Shown: positions 10,634-19,840, counted from the first letter of the stretch. The stretch: 64,000 nucleotides of DNA from Erysipelotrichales bacterium (GCA_910576855.1 CAJTJP010000004.1:20971-84970); one strand, 5' to 3'. Numbers and translations: made by a program. Notes: generated by a model not told the origin, from the sequence alone.

Positions 10634-10682
10634 AAGCCGGCTCCGCTATTCGTAGGTTTCGTACCATAAGCGAGGCCGGCTG
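10634..10682. terminator. Bidirectional hairpin between convergent genes
   Basis: AGCCGGCT-type arms (10636-10643 and 10675-10682) with an inner GCT/AGC pairing. T-tracts are weak on both sides, so this is a probable shared terminator. Confidence 0.5.
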
Positions 10683-10701
10683 CAATTATACAAATCAGAA
10701 A

Positions 10702-11037
10702 TTACTTTAATAAATATTTTTCAAACGCTTTATGATTATCAAAGTGAACCTCTTTAAAAAACAGAACTAACCAAACAATATAGCTCGGTATAGCCATATA
10801 TGGGGTTAAAACATAGGATAATAATGCTCCTGCCAACATTATAATAGTCCATATAAAGCACTGATTTCTTATATCACGAGAAATATGCGTTTTATTATAC
10901 AATGTCTGTTCTTCTTTAGAAAACGAATTAAATCCTGAAACAAATTTTGCTGCTTTTTCTTTAAAAATTGCGAATATCAACCCTATAATCGCGAATAGTA
11001 TAACCAAAATTATACATGCCCAAAATCCTATATTCAT
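10702..11037 (-). CDS. DUF3784-like small membrane protein
   Basis: 111 aa with three hydrophobic helices (about residues 5-26, 62-78 and 80-96). The loop after helix 1 (KFVSGFNSFSKEEQTLYN) matches the pattern of DUF3784 proteins, where a Gly-(F/Y)-Asn-x-(L/M)-(S/P)-x-Glu-Glu core is typical. Function unknown. It lies 41 bp downstream of ftsH on the same strand and may be cotranscribed with it. Confidence 0.6.
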   Translation of the reverse strand: MNIGFWACIILVILFAIIGLIFAIFKEKAAKFVSGFNSFSKEEQTLYNKTHISRDIRNQCFIWTIIMLAGALLSYVLTPYMAIPSYIVWLVLFFKEVHFDNHKAFEKYLLK

Positions 11038-11078
11038 GATAGATCTCCCTTCCTCAAATCCCGATTTGTCATTGCCTA

Positions 11079-12920
11079 TTATGTATTCGCATTCAGCACC
11101 TTCATAAATTCATCACCGGTAATTGTTTCTTTTTCATACAGATACTTCGCCAGCTCATGCAGCTTGTCCTTATTTTCCTGTAATATCGTATATGCCTGTT
11201 CATGTGCTTCCTTAATCATACGCATCATTGCGCCATCAACCTTAGCCGCTGTAGCCGAGGAACACATCAGTGAGGTGTCCTGTCCTAAATACTGATTGTT
11301 CAGCGTTTCAAGCGCAACCATTCCGAATTCCTCACTCATGCCTAGGCGAGTAATCATTGCCCGAGCGATCTTCGTTGCCTGTTCGATATCGTTAGAGGCT
11401 CCGCTTGTGATACTGCTGAAAATCAACTCCTCTGCCGCACGTCCGCCGCAATAGGTAACGATGCGCTCAAACGCTTCCTCTTTTGACATCAGATTGCTTT
11501 CCTGTTCCTCTACCTGCATCGTATAACCCAATGCTCCCGAGGTTCTCGGGATAATTGTAATTTTATGCACCGGCGCAGTATTTTTCAGTTTTGCGGCAAC
11601 AAGCGCATGACCGATTTCATGATAGGAAACAATCAGCTTTTCCCTTGTCGAAATGACTGCACCCTTGCGCTGATATCCGGCAATTACCGTTTCCACCGCC
11701 TCATCAAAATCAGTCTGTGAAACAACACTGCGATCGTCCTTGACCGCCAACAGTGCCGCTTCATTGACAATATTCGCAAGCTCGGCACCGCTGGCTCCCG
11801 CAGTCGCTCTTGCTACCGCATTAAAATCAATATTGGAACCGATTTTTACATCCTTCGCATGGACTCTTAAAATGGCCTCACGGCCTTTTAAATCCGGCAG
11901 CTCCACAGGGATTCGACGATCAAAGCGTCCGGGCCTCAACAAGGCTGCGTCCAAAGATTCCGGACGATTTGTTGCCGCTAAAATAACAACACCTTTAGAA
12001 CCGTCAAAGCCGTCCATTTCTGCCAACAACTGATTTAATGTTTGTTCTCTTTCATCATTTCCGCTGAAGCCGCCGCCGTCTCGCTTTTTGCCGATCGTAT
12101 CAATTTCATCGATAAATACGATACAAGGCGCTTTTTCTCGAGCCTGTTTAAACAGATCGCGCACTCTGGCAGCGCCTCTGCCGACAAACATTTCTACAAA
12201 TTCAGAACCTGAAATGGAAAAGAACGGCACTCCTGCTTCCCCGGCCACTGCCTTTGCCAACAAGGTTTTACCGGTACCGGGAGGCCCTACCAAAAGCGCA
12301 CCCTTCGGCATCTGTGCACCTATTTTCTCATATTTTTTCGGATTCTTTAAAAAATCGACCATCTCCAATAAGGCTTCCTTTGCCTCATCCTGTCCTGCCA
12401 CATCGGAAAACCGCTTCCCGCTTTGCGGCTCCACATAAACCTGTGCATTTGCCTTTCCGAAGCTTCCCAAGCCTCCCCCGGTTCCAAAGGTCATCCCATC
12501 ATTGCCCATTTTCTTTTGAATCCGTTTAAACATAAAGTTTCCTAAGCCCCACAGCAACAATAACGGCAACAAAAATGTTAATAATGCGCTGAAAAGCGGA
12601 TTGATTTCCTGCGGATAAATACGATTGAACCTTGCCTTTGCCTCAATCAGCTGTGAGGTCAAGCTTGGATCCTGCATGTTCCCTGTATAATATTGACGTT
12701 TATTTTCATCATTCTTTAAGGTATAAGTAATCGTTTCATTTTCAACCTGTACCTCATCAATCTTTTTTTCCTTTAATGCACTTTGAAATTCATTATAGCT
12801 TACCTCCTGCTGTCTTGCATGATACAAAAAGCCGGAAAAGAAACTGTTTATCAACACCATTACGATCATAATTATAAAATAGTAATAGTAAAGCGGTTTT
12901 TTCTTTTTATTCATAAGCAT
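11079..12920 (-). CDS. ftsH: ATP-dependent zinc metalloprotease FtsH
   Basis: Membrane-bound AAA protease that degrades misfolded membrane proteins and regulators. Two N-terminal helices (about 9-31 and 109-128) flank an extracytoplasmic domain. Walker A GPPGTGKT is at 212-219, Walker B IVFIDEID at 267-274, and the zinc site HEIGH at 434-438. The pore motif is followed by VGRGAARVRDLF, where most homologues have VGVGA. I chose ATG 12920 (AAGGA 8 nt upstream); ATG 12914 is also possible and a TTG lies at 12923. Length 613 aa is normal. Confidence 0.97.
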   Translation of the reverse strand: MLMNKKKKPLYYYYFIIMIVMVLINSFFSGFLYHARQQEVSYNEFQSALKEKKIDEVQVENETITYTLKNDENKRQYYTGNMQDPSLTSQLIEAKARFNRIYPQEINPLFSALLTFLLPLLLLWGLGNFMFKRIQKKMGNDGMTFGTGGGLGSFGKANAQVYVEPQSGKRFSDVAGQDEAKEALLEMVDFLKNPKKYEKIGAQMPKGALLVGPPGTGKTLLAKAVAGEAGVPFFSISGSEFVEMFVGRGAARVRDLFKQAREKAPCIVFIDEIDTIGKKRDGGGFSGNDEREQTLNQLLAEMDGFDGSKGVVILAATNRPESLDAALLRPGRFDRRIPVELPDLKGREAILRVHAKDVKIGSNIDFNAVARATAGASGAELANIVNEAALLAVKDDRSVVSQTDFDEAVETVIAGYQRKGAVISTREKLIVSYHEIGHALVAAKLKNTAPVHKITIIPRTSGALGYTMQVEEQESNLMSKEEAFERIVTYCGGRAAEELIFSSITSGASNDIEQATKIARAMITRLGMSEEFGMVALETLNNQYLGQDTSLMCSSATAAKVDGAMMRMIKEAHEQAYTILQENKDKLHELAKYLYEKETITGDEFMKVLNANT

Positions 12921-13057
12921 CAAGCCTTTCCTTTTATCTGAATGTATCAGATAATCATCGGGTAATTTGATAGATCATTTGCTTAAAGGGTGAAGTATTT
13001 CCCCGTAAGCTCATATACCATTTCCTGTTGATTTGTTTCCTATCTTCAAGATATCAG

Positions 13058-13072
13058 GGTATATCATATACC
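13058..13072. promoter_or_regulatory. 15-bp perfect dyad upstream of ftsH
   Basis: GGTATAT-C-ATATACC, about 140 bp upstream of ftsH. It has operator-like symmetry but the binding protein is unknown. A second short dyad (ATCTGA/TCAGAT, 12936-12952) lies next to the ftsH start. Confidence 0.35.
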
Positions 13073-13273
13073 TGTTAATTATGTTGTTCAAGTGATTTTC
13101 GTAAATACCATAATTTTACACATTCCCGTTGATATCTGTTACAGTGCTTTCATTAATTCATATTAAAACCATTTGTAAAAGAGTATTACAGGTCAATATC
13201 ATTGTTTCATCGCTGATTTATCCAGCACATTAGCCATTTTAGATAATTTAATAAAATTTTTTCGTAAAAATGG

Positions 13274-13302
13274 TTGATTTTTCATTCGATATTAGCTATA
13301 AT
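13274..13302 (+). promoter_or_regulatory. Sigma-A promoter of the 13.3-kb small RNA
   Basis: TTGATT (13274-13279), 17 nt, TATAAT (13297-13302). Near-consensus, pointing at a short terminator-ended unit with no credible protein gene. Confidence 0.75.
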
Positions 13303-13308
13303 ATAAAA

Positions 13309-13418
13309 TGTCAATGGTTATCCTTGTATTTCCACCTCCATTGACGATTCATAGGTGGAAATCTATTTCTAATTATCCCAGGTGAAAGGCCCGATACCAT
13401 TCTCGGGCTTTTCATTTT
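13309..13418 (+). ncRNA. Candidate ~110-nt pseudoknotted small RNA
   Basis: It runs from a near-consensus promoter to an intrinsic terminator. GTCAATGG (13310-13317) is complementary to CCATTGAC (13338-13345), and TTTCCACCT (13329-13337) to AGGTGGAAA (13353-13361). The two perfect helices interleave, which gives either an H-type pseudoknot (loops of 11, 0 and 7 nt) or two mutually exclusive hairpins. The helix 2 strand CCACCTCC resembles the 16S anti-Shine-Dalgarno. A 25-codon reading frame from 13308 lacks a ribosome site. No known RNA family recognised. The neighbours are on the other strand, so it is free-standing rather than a leader. Confidence 0.65.
13388..13418 (+). terminator. Terminator of the small RNA
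   Basis: GCCCGA/TCGGGC stem (13389-13394 with 13403-13408), extended by G-T and A-T pairs, then TTTTCATTTT. Confidence 0.85.
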
Positions 13419-13502
13419 GTCATTCAGTCTTTAAATCCTTTATTATATAGTATTTATAATGATGAATACATCAGAGCGCATTTTCGATGACACGGCACTG
13501 AT

Positions 13503-13544
13503 AAAAAAAACAAGGAAACCTACGGTAACGTAAGTAATTCCTTG
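13503..13544 (-). terminator. Terminator of the bactofilin gene
   Basis: On the minus strand CAAGGAA (from 13544) pairs with TTCCTTG (to 13511), followed by eight T. Confidence 0.85.
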
Positions 13545-13568
13545 TGCTTGTCAGCTCAACGCTGTTTT

Positions 13569-14132
13569 TTAATGCTCAGTATCGAAATAAACATCTTGAC
13601 GGATATTTACACTGCCCTGAAGTACTGCGCCCTTTTGGATTTCAATATCGCGCGCCGTCAAATTGCCGACCAATGCGGCCTTGTCCTCAAAGGTTGCGGA
13701 TTCTGCAGCGTTGACATCACCCTTGATCCGTCCGCCGCATACGACATTCATCGCCTCGCAGTTTCCTGCGACAGTAGCTGTAACGCTCAGATGTAAATCA
13801 CCGGTACAATTAATATCGCCGGTTACGATTGCGTTATCTAAATCAACATCGCAGGTCGTGATATTTCCGTCTACCACACCGGTAACCTTGATTTTATTTT
13901 GGCAGGTGATATCACCCTGCACCTCACCCTGTATTACTAAATCACCGGCTACCTCAACCGTTCCGACAATTCTTGCGCCCTTACCGATTACCGTTGGCTC
14001 CAACGCTTCCTGCTGATTCATTTGCGGTTCATAGCGATGCTGTTCATTGTTTACCACATTGCGCATACGCTCATTGGGATTGTTATAGCCTTGATTGCGA
14101 TTGTAATATTCTCTGTCATCATTGTAGTTCAT
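13569..14132 (-). CDS. Bactofilin-family polymer-forming protein
   Basis: 187 aa. The N-terminal 45 residues are polar, rich in Asn and probably disordered. From about residue 48 (VIGKGARIVGTVEVAGDLVIQGEVQG) there is the right-handed beta-helix repeat of bactofilins/DUF583, with periodic small and hydrophobic residues up to residue 180. Bactofilins assemble into non-polar filaments that localise cell-wall enzymes. GGAGG lies 7 nt before the ATG. The transcript is monocistronic between a promoter at 14174-14202 and a strong terminator. Confidence 0.9.
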   Translation of the reverse strand: MNYNDDREYYNRNQGYNNPNERMRNVVNNEQHRYEPQMNQQEALEPTVIGKGARIVGTVEVAGDLVIQGEVQGDITCQNKIKVTGVVDGNITTCDVDLDNAIVTGDINCTGDLHLSVTATVAGNCEAMNVVCGGRIKGDVNAAESATFEDKAALVGNLTARDIEIQKGAVLQGSVNIRQDVYFDTEH

Positions 14133-14173
14133 GTTTCTACCTCCGGATCTAATTCCTAACCCTTAGTAGTATT

Positions 14174-14202
14174 ATTATACATGTATTTTATAGGTTATTC
14201 AA
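14174..14202 (-). promoter_or_regulatory. Sigma-A promoter of the bactofilin gene
   Basis: On the minus strand TTGAAT, 17 nt, TATAAT. Confidence 0.7.
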
Positions 14203-14268
14203 TCTTACGAGGGCAATTTCTTTTAAAAAGCGCTTCTATACGCCTATTTTTATCGTTTATCACAGCTG

Positions 14269-14751
14269 TCAGGCTGATTTTTTCTTTACCATCGTGATAC
14301 ACTGTGCCAAAACTCCCTCTTCACGGCCGACAAAGCCCAGTCCCTCGCCTCGTGTTGCCTTCACGCTTACCTGTGAAATATCACAGCTTAAGCAGTCTGC
14401 GATATTTTTGCGCATCGCTTCGATGTGCGGTGCCATTTTCGGCTTTTCAATCATAATCAGTGCATCAAGATTGTTTATGACATAACCGGCCTCAAGCATC
14501 AATCCTGCGACTTCCTTCAGCAACAGCATGGAATTGATTCCGGCATACTTCGGATCGGTATCGGGAAAATGCTTTCCCAAATCCCCCAAAGCCAATGCCC
14601 CCAAAATACTTTCCGCAACCGCATGAAGCAGCACATCTGCATCACTGTGCCCCAAGCATCCTTTATCATGTGCTATTTTCACTCCGCCAAGTATCAGCTC
14701 TCTGCCCTGTGCCAATTGATGAATATCACTTGATTGCCCGATTCGATACAT
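14269..14751 (-). CDS. ispF: 2-C-methyl-D-erythritol 2,4-cyclodiphosphate synthase
   Basis: MEP-pathway enzyme making the cyclic diphosphate precursor of isoprenoids. 160 aa from ATG 14751, chosen because GGAG lies 8 nt upstream; an upstream in-frame start (14775) has none. The metal-binding DIHQL (residues 10-14), GHSDADVLLHA (about 33-43), HFPDTDP and the C-terminal VSVKATRGEGLGFVGREEG blocks are all present. It stands alone, with no other MEP gene in the window. Confidence 0.97.
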   Translation of the reverse strand: MYRIGQSSDIHQLAQGRELILGGVKIAHDKGCLGHSDADVLLHAVAESILGALALGDLGKHFPDTDPKYAGINSMLLLKEVAGLMLEAGYVINNLDALIMIEKPKMAPHIEAMRKNIADCLSCDISQVSVKATRGEGLGFVGREEGVLAQCITMVKKKSA

Positions 14752-15024
14752 ACTCTCACTCCTTTTCCCTGTCAATGATTTCTATCTTACCTTATTGTAT
14801 CATATTATAAGCATTCTATCGCAATGATATTATGAAATCTTGTGGCAGCACATTCAACAAAGAAAAAAGCGCTTGTATACTCACATTATCAGTACAGCAG
14901 CATAGATTGATACGAACACTATAAAAATCACAAAGGAATATCGTTTATTTTCGGATATCGTATAGTTATTTTCAATCATTTGTGTTATATTGTATATAAG
15001 AAATTGTCATAGGGAGGAAAATTT

Positions 15025-15741
15025 ATGAAAAAACTGTTTCAATTATTCTTATGTGTCGGTGTAATAGTCACCATGTTCGGATGCTCAAAATCAAAGGTTG
15101 ATGACGAAGCAATCGATCGCATCGTTCCGGCAATCCAAAAGTTTGCGGAGCTTGATTCATTTGATTATGAGATCGGCTTTGAGGCACCTGCCGCAAACGG
15201 TAAGCTTTACGGTTCTTGTCTGTTGGAGAAAATGCAGCTTTCCCTGTTGCTGGATTTAAATGCACAGGGCATGAAAATTGAAAAATTCGCTGAGCTGTAT
15301 ATCAAAGATGAAATGCTTTATGTGAGCGCATTGGGTCAAAAGGAGAAACAAAATTTCGAGATTCCGGAAACATTAAACGTATCGTTTGATCCTGAAACGG
15401 TAAGTATTGATAAGAAAAGCTTAAAGGAAAATCTGGAAGTTGCGTCTATTGATTCCGACAAGCTGCATTTTGAAGTGAAAGAAAAAACGATAAAAGAGGC
15501 AATCAAGAGCGGTGAGCTTAATGTAAGTGATGCCGGTATTGACGAAGTTGAAAGCGTTGTGTTTGATATTGAATTGGAAAATGACTTTATCAAGGCCATG
15601 TCGTTAACGATCGGCGGTAAGACAGATAAGGAGGATGTAAGTGTTACTGCTTATCTGAAGCTTGACAGCATCAATCAAAAGAAAGCAATCGATTTCCCTA
15701 AGGGTATGGAAAAATGGCCGTCAGCGGAAAGCAATAAATAA
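15025..15741 (+). CDS. Lipoprotein, first of a tandem pair
   Basis: 238 aa. Type II signal peptide with lipobox TMFGC (Cys20), so it is tethered to the outer face of the membrane. The mature part has no Cys and alternates beta-strand-like and charged stretches, reminiscent of LolA-like lipoproteins, but no family is certain. The start has GGGAGG 8 nt upstream. It resembles the next gene (lipobox, then DDEAI/DDDAI, then an EL-x-S segment), so the pair arose by duplication. Function unknown. Confidence 0.8.
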   Translation: MKKLFQLFLCVGVIVTMFGCSKSKVDDEAIDRIVPAIQKFAELDSFDYEIGFEAPAANGKLYGSCLLEKMQLSLLLDLNAQGMKIEKFAELYIKDEMLYVSALGQKEKQNFEIPETLNVSFDPETVSIDKKSLKENLEVASIDSDKLHFEVKEKTIKEAIKSGELNVSDAGIDEVESVVFDIELENDFIKAMSLTIGGKTDKEDVSVTAYLKLDSINQKKAIDFPKGMEKWPSAESNK

Positions 15742-15772
15742 ATTGTATTTATAAGGAAAAGGGGATACAGAC

Positions 15773-16561
15773 ATGAAAAGGTTCTTACTTGTAACAGTAC
15801 TTGTGATTGCTTGTCTGTCAGGCTGTTCCAATCGTTATGATGATGATGCGATTCAAGTATATTTAGATGCAACAGAGGAATTAAAGAATTCAGAAAGCCT
15901 TCACCTTGATGTATCGGGCGGAATATTCGCTGATGAAAAAAAGGAAATGCGCAGTGCGAAGATCAATCTAAGCTCTGATATGATACTCACTGATAAGCCG
16001 CAGATCGCTGTTGATATCGATGTATCTGCGGTCGGTGTTGCTTTGGGCGAGATTGCATTTTATGTAAAAGACAATACCTTCTATATGAATTTTTTAGATA
16101 ATAAATCTAAGATTTCATTTCAAAACTATTTAGATCAGATAGGTGCATTAGACATTGAGAAAAATTCTGTTTTCGATGCAAAGGCGGACGCGGAATCCGT
16201 AAAAAAGGTTTTCAAGGAATTTAAGTTTGAAGATAAGGATGCAGGTATTATTGCGTTTACGTTTGACTTAAGCATATTCGACAGTCTGTACGAAACTATG
16301 GGAAACAGTGCTCAGACGAAGTATGTCATCAAAAGCTATACAGGTACTATGAAAGTTAAAAACAATCAAATTACAGAGTTGAATTTTGATTTGACTATTG
16401 ATTATGAAGGAAAGAGTTATCCGATTGTGTTTACGATTTCATTATCTGAACAAAATCAGGTCAAGGATATCAAGTTCCCGAGCTTTAAGGATTATAAGGA
16501 ACAAAGCACGCAGCCAGATGCAACGGCAGATTTATTAGGTGATGAAGAATTTGGCTTGTAG
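15773..16561 (+). CDS. Lipoprotein, second of a tandem pair
   Basis: 262 aa with lipobox LSGC (Cys19). It begins 31 bp after its paralogue and shares its layout: lipidated Cys, an Asp-rich segment with DDDAI, a repeated beta-rich body, and a C-terminal stretch with a KFPSFKDY-type motif. The pair is probably cotranscribed and ends at a good terminator (16621). No enzyme signature is visible; a role in binding a hydrophobic ligand or in envelope maintenance is only a guess from the architecture. Confidence 0.8.
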   Translation: MKRFLLVTVLVIACLSGCSNRYDDDAIQVYLDATEELKNSESLHLDVSGGIFADEKKEMRSAKINLSSDMILTDKPQIAVDIDVSAVGVALGEIAFYVKDNTFYMNFLDNKSKISFQNYLDQIGALDIEKNSVFDAKADAESVKKVFKEFKFEDKDAGIIAFTFDLSIFDSLYETMGNSAQTKYVIKSYTGTMKVKNNQITELNFDLTIDYEGKSYPIVFTISLSEQNQVKDIKFPSFKDYKEQSTQPDATADLLGDEEFGL

Positions 16562-16620
16562 GCTAAAGCGCGTGTCGCATTAAAATGCTTAACAAACAAT
16601 CAAATCGACTTTAGAAAAAG

Positions 16621-16660
16621 AATCCTACTCCTCATTTATTGAGCGGTAGGATTTTATTTG
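16621..16660 (+). terminator. Terminator of the lipoprotein pair
   Basis: AATCCTAC/GTAGGATT stem followed by TTATTTGTTT. Confidence 0.85.
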
Positions 16661-16842
16661 TTTGAATGCACTTTTTATTGAGCAATCCTCCCTGCGGTAT
16701 GTAAACATAATACGGTATATATGATGTTGTTAGACAGACAGAAAGCGAATAAGCTTCTGTCTTTTATTACAAATAATTATTTTTCAGTTTACTTTTTGTC
16801 ATGTTGTGATATAATTGGCTTATACATAAGCGAGGTATTTCT

Positions 16843-17268
16843 ATGGCTACAATATTCAGTAAAAATCTGCGTTTTTTGCGGAAACAAAAGGGCTGGGGTC
16901 AGGACGAACTGGCAAAACGGACGAATCGCTCTCAGCCTACCATACAGCTTTGGGAAAGTGATAAACGCTCACCGACAATGGAAATGGTAACAGAGCTGGC
17001 GGATATTTTTAATGTTGATGTCAACACCTTGATCTACAAGGATATAGAGTCGGGAAACTGCAGTAAAAACGGCTATACCGCAGACAACAATTTAATTCCT
17101 TCCGACATCACCTCTTTAGAGGAAGCGATGCAGGTTATTGTGAATAATCCAAGTGTTGCTTTTTACGGAGGATACGATATCAATAAGCTGTCTGATGAGG
17201 AAAAAATTGAATTTGCGAACTGGATCGCCGACAGCATTAAGCTGTATGCACGAAAGTTTGGTAAGTAA
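16843..17268 (+). CDS. XRE-family helix-turn-helix regulator
   Basis: 141 aa. Residues 4-60 form a Cro/CI-type helix-turn-helix (LRFLRKQKGWGQDELAKR, then SQPTIQLWESDKRSP, then TELADIFNVDVNTLIY). The C-terminal 80 residues are unassigned and may sense a ligand or partner. GAGGT lies 7 nt before the ATG; a TATAAT lies 30 nt further up. It is a monocistronic gene, convergent with the GH3 gene. Its targets cannot be told from the sequence. Confidence 0.85.
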   Translation: MATIFSKNLRFLRKQKGWGQDELAKRTNRSQPTIQLWESDKRSPTMEMVTELADIFNVDVNTLIYKDIESGNCSKNGYTADNNLIPSDITSLEEAMQVIVNNPSVAFYGGYDINKLSDEEKIEFANWIADSIKLYARKFGK

Positions 17269-17443
17269 AGCTTTACGTTTTCATATTGATGTTGCTTTTC
17301 CACCAATAACGGAGCAATAACTACATATATACAGTCAATTAAATATGTCCGTTATAGCTTATATCATTCAGTCTGTTCGCATCCGTTTTTGTGATTCATT
17401 GACATCAATAGTATTTCTATCCATGATAAAAGTATAAGAAAAA

Positions 17444-17492
17444 AAGGCGCTAACGCCATAGCAATCACTATGTCCGTTATAGCCTCTTTTTT
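17444..17492 (-). terminator. Terminator of the GH3 gene
   Basis: On the minus strand a long imperfect stem (GAGGC...GCCT outer, CATAG/CTATG inner) followed by seven T. Confidence 0.75.
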
Positions 17493-17506
17493 CTTGTATC
17501 AATCAA

Positions 17507-19840
17507 TTATTCAGAAATGCGATCCATCTTTCTGAAGAATACGAACATCGCACCCAATAACAGATAAATAACAATATTGCTTCCTGATTCCCGTGCACCG
17601 GTATTGGTGATCGGATTATTTTTATCTTGCTGTGTTGTTCCGTCATTACCCTGATTATTGTCTGTTTCATCTTTCGGAGGTTTGTTTTGATTGTTATCAT
17701 CTTTTTTGTTGCTTACCAATGCTTTGATTGCCTGATTCAACAGATCCACCTGATGATTAATTTCAGCTTGAGTAACGTTCATATCCGACAACAGCGCTTC
17801 GGCCTTTTCCACTTCAGCCATGAGCAACTCATAACTTTCAGCAGTATAATCATCAGCAGAAATTGCCTTTGCCTCTTTTATTTTGTTTTTCAATACATCA
17901 AAGTCTAATGTTTTGGAATGATAGGTCAGACCATATCCGCGTTTATACACAATTTGATCGGAATAGCTTGTACCTTCTAATTTCGGTATGCTGACCGGAA
18001 GTTTTCCGCTTGCTCCAAATACACCGAGAGTAACTTCAATACCTGCAATGATATTCGGACCATAGGCAGCTTCAGAACCTGTAACACCGCCCACTATAGC
18101 CTCTGTTACATCAACAGAAGATCCTTTACAGCCATACACCGCCATAATTGCGTCAGCTTTGTCATAAAATTGAACATCGTATGGTTTATCCACAGAAATT
18201 ACGATTGCAGTTTTACCATTTTCTTTAGCATAGTTTACAAATGTATCCGGACCTGCATAGAGCCAATGATTGTCTGTTACTCTGGAAACCTTTGATATTT
18301 CTGAATGGACAATGATTGTATCCGCCCAATCAATATCAGCCTGCACAGCTGCCAGATCTGCACTTGAGAAGCAAACAACCTTTACTTCTGCACCTGCCGG
18401 AATCAAGCCGGCTTCTTTTGCTCTGTTCCATCCCATGATCATTTGTGCTTTTTCATTATCATAAGGACACATCATCAATACTTTGCTATTTTCTGTAACA
18501 TTTAAAGGAAGTACTTCATTTTCATTTTTTACAACTGTAACTGCCTTTGCTGCGATTTCTCTTTCCAGCTCACGATTTGCTGAACTTCCGACAACAGCTT
18601 TTGCTTGATCAAGAGAATAGTTCTTTTCATTCCAATCAAGAATGCCGCGATTTTCTTTTACAGTTAAGATTCTCCTTACCGCGTCATTCAAACGATCTAC
18701 AGAGATTTCGCCGTCGTTCACTGCTTTTTCTACACCGTCAATAATCGCATCCAAATCCTGCAAATCGTCTAAATCATACAATACGCAAGGCATACAAATC
18801 ATATCCACACCTGCGTTGATTGCCAATTTTACAGCCTGTACCTGATCATATGTAGCGGATACGCCCGCCATATTCATCGCATCGGTACATACGATACCCT
18901 CAAAGCCCATTTCACCTTTCAGTAAGTCGGTAATAATTGCTTTGGACATCGTTGCCGGCAGTTTTTCCTGATTTCCTGTTTTATCAGATAACACAGTACT
19001 GTTATCTAACTGCGGGTATAGAATATGAGCGGTCATAATCATTTCAATTCCTTGATCGATCGCAACTTCATATGGCTTCAATTCGTTCTGCAGTAAAACC
19101 GCTTTTGATTTATCTACAGAAGGAAGTCCATAATGAGAATCTGTGGCAGTATCGCCATGTCCGGGGAAATGCTTTGCACATCCGATAACATTATATTCTG
19201 CAAGACCCTGAATAGTCTTAGATGCCATTTCACCGACCATGGCAGCATCATCACCATAAGATCTCAAACCAATCACCGGATTATTCGCATTGTTATTTAC
19301 ATCCACCACCGGTGCCAAATTGGTATTAATACCAAGAACGCTTAATTCACTGCCGATGATCTGACCGGCATTTCTGGCATATTCGCTATTCCATGTCGCA
19401 CCCAATGCCATATTACCCGGAAGTGCTGTTCCTGAGCCTAAGCGATATACAGAACCTCCTTCCTGATCTGCTGAGATAAGCAATGGAATACCGTTGTCTT
19501 TTGTAGCAGCTTTTTGAAGATCCATTGATAATTGGAATGTATCTTCCGTTGTTTGAATATTTTGGGCAAAATAAATAATTGCGCCAAAATCATAATCTTC
19601 CACTATTTTTTGAACCTGCGAATTCATTTTGGTAAACGGCTGTTTCTCCACACTATCAGTGGTATCTTCATCCCAATAACGGAAATCCACCATTAACATT
19701 TGTGTGATTTTCTGACGCAAAGTCATGCGATTTAGCATGTCCTCAACGCGATTACTTGCTTTTACATTGGCAGTAACAACTGTTGAGCACAGGGCAAAGG
19801 CCAGCATCAGCAATCCTGTCTTTTTACATATGTTTTTCAT
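17507..19840 (-). CDS. Secreted GH3 beta-N-acetylhexosaminidase-like protein with FIVAR domain and wall-anchor-like tail
   Basis: Extracellular glycosidase of 777 aa. The start at 19840 is set by AAAGGAAG upstream and gives a clean signal peptide (residues 1-28). The GH3 catalytic domain (about 30-370) has AKHFPGHGDTATDSH, the His-Asp dyad typical of GlcNAc-releasing GH3 enzymes, and the nucleophile in CTDAMNM. A GH3 C-terminal domain (about 390-590) follows, then a FIVAR three-helix module (about 610-680) and a Lys/Asp/Gln-rich linker. The end is NPITNTGA, a hydrophobic helix and FRKMDR. This resembles a sortase signal but not a canonical LPxTG. Substrate may be peptidoglycan or host glycan. 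Confidence 0.9.
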   Translation of the reverse strand: MKNICKKTGLLMLAFALCSTVVTANVKASNRVEDMLNRMTLRQKITQMLMVDFRYWDEDTTDSVEKQPFTKMNSQVQKIVEDYDFGAIIYFAQNIQTTEDTFQLSMDLQKAATKDNGIPLLISADQEGGSVYRLGSGTALPGNMALGATWNSEYARNAGQIIGSELSVLGINTNLAPVVDVNNNANNPVIGLRSYGDDAAMVGEMASKTIQGLAEYNVIGCAKHFPGHGDTATDSHYGLPSVDKSKAVLLQNELKPYEVAIDQGIEMIMTAHILYPQLDNSTVLSDKTGNQEKLPATMSKAIITDLLKGEMGFEGIVCTDAMNMAGVSATYDQVQAVKLAINAGVDMICMPCVLYDLDDLQDLDAIIDGVEKAVNDGEISVDRLNDAVRRILTVKENRGILDWNEKNYSLDQAKAVVGSSANRELEREIAAKAVTVVKNENEVLPLNVTENSKVLMMCPYDNEKAQMIMGWNRAKEAGLIPAGAEVKVVCFSSADLAAVQADIDWADTIIVHSEISKVSRVTDNHWLYAGPDTFVNYAKENGKTAIVISVDKPYDVQFYDKADAIMAVYGCKGSSVDVTEAIVGGVTGSEAAYGPNIIAGIEVTLGVFGASGKLPVSIPKLEGTSYSDQIVYKRGYGLTYHSKTLDFDVLKNKIKEAKAISADDYTAESYELLMAEVEKAEALLSDMNVTQAEINHQVDLLNQAIKALVSNKKDDNNQNKPPKDETDNNQGNDGTTQQDKNNPITNTGARESGSNIVIYLLLGAMFVFFRKMDRISE

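Noticed and set aside
13308-13385. 25-codon frame (MSMVILVFPPP...) in the small RNA
   Set aside because: No ribosome site; the frame crosses both perfect helices, which explain the sequence better. A leaderless peptide is not excluded but unlikely.
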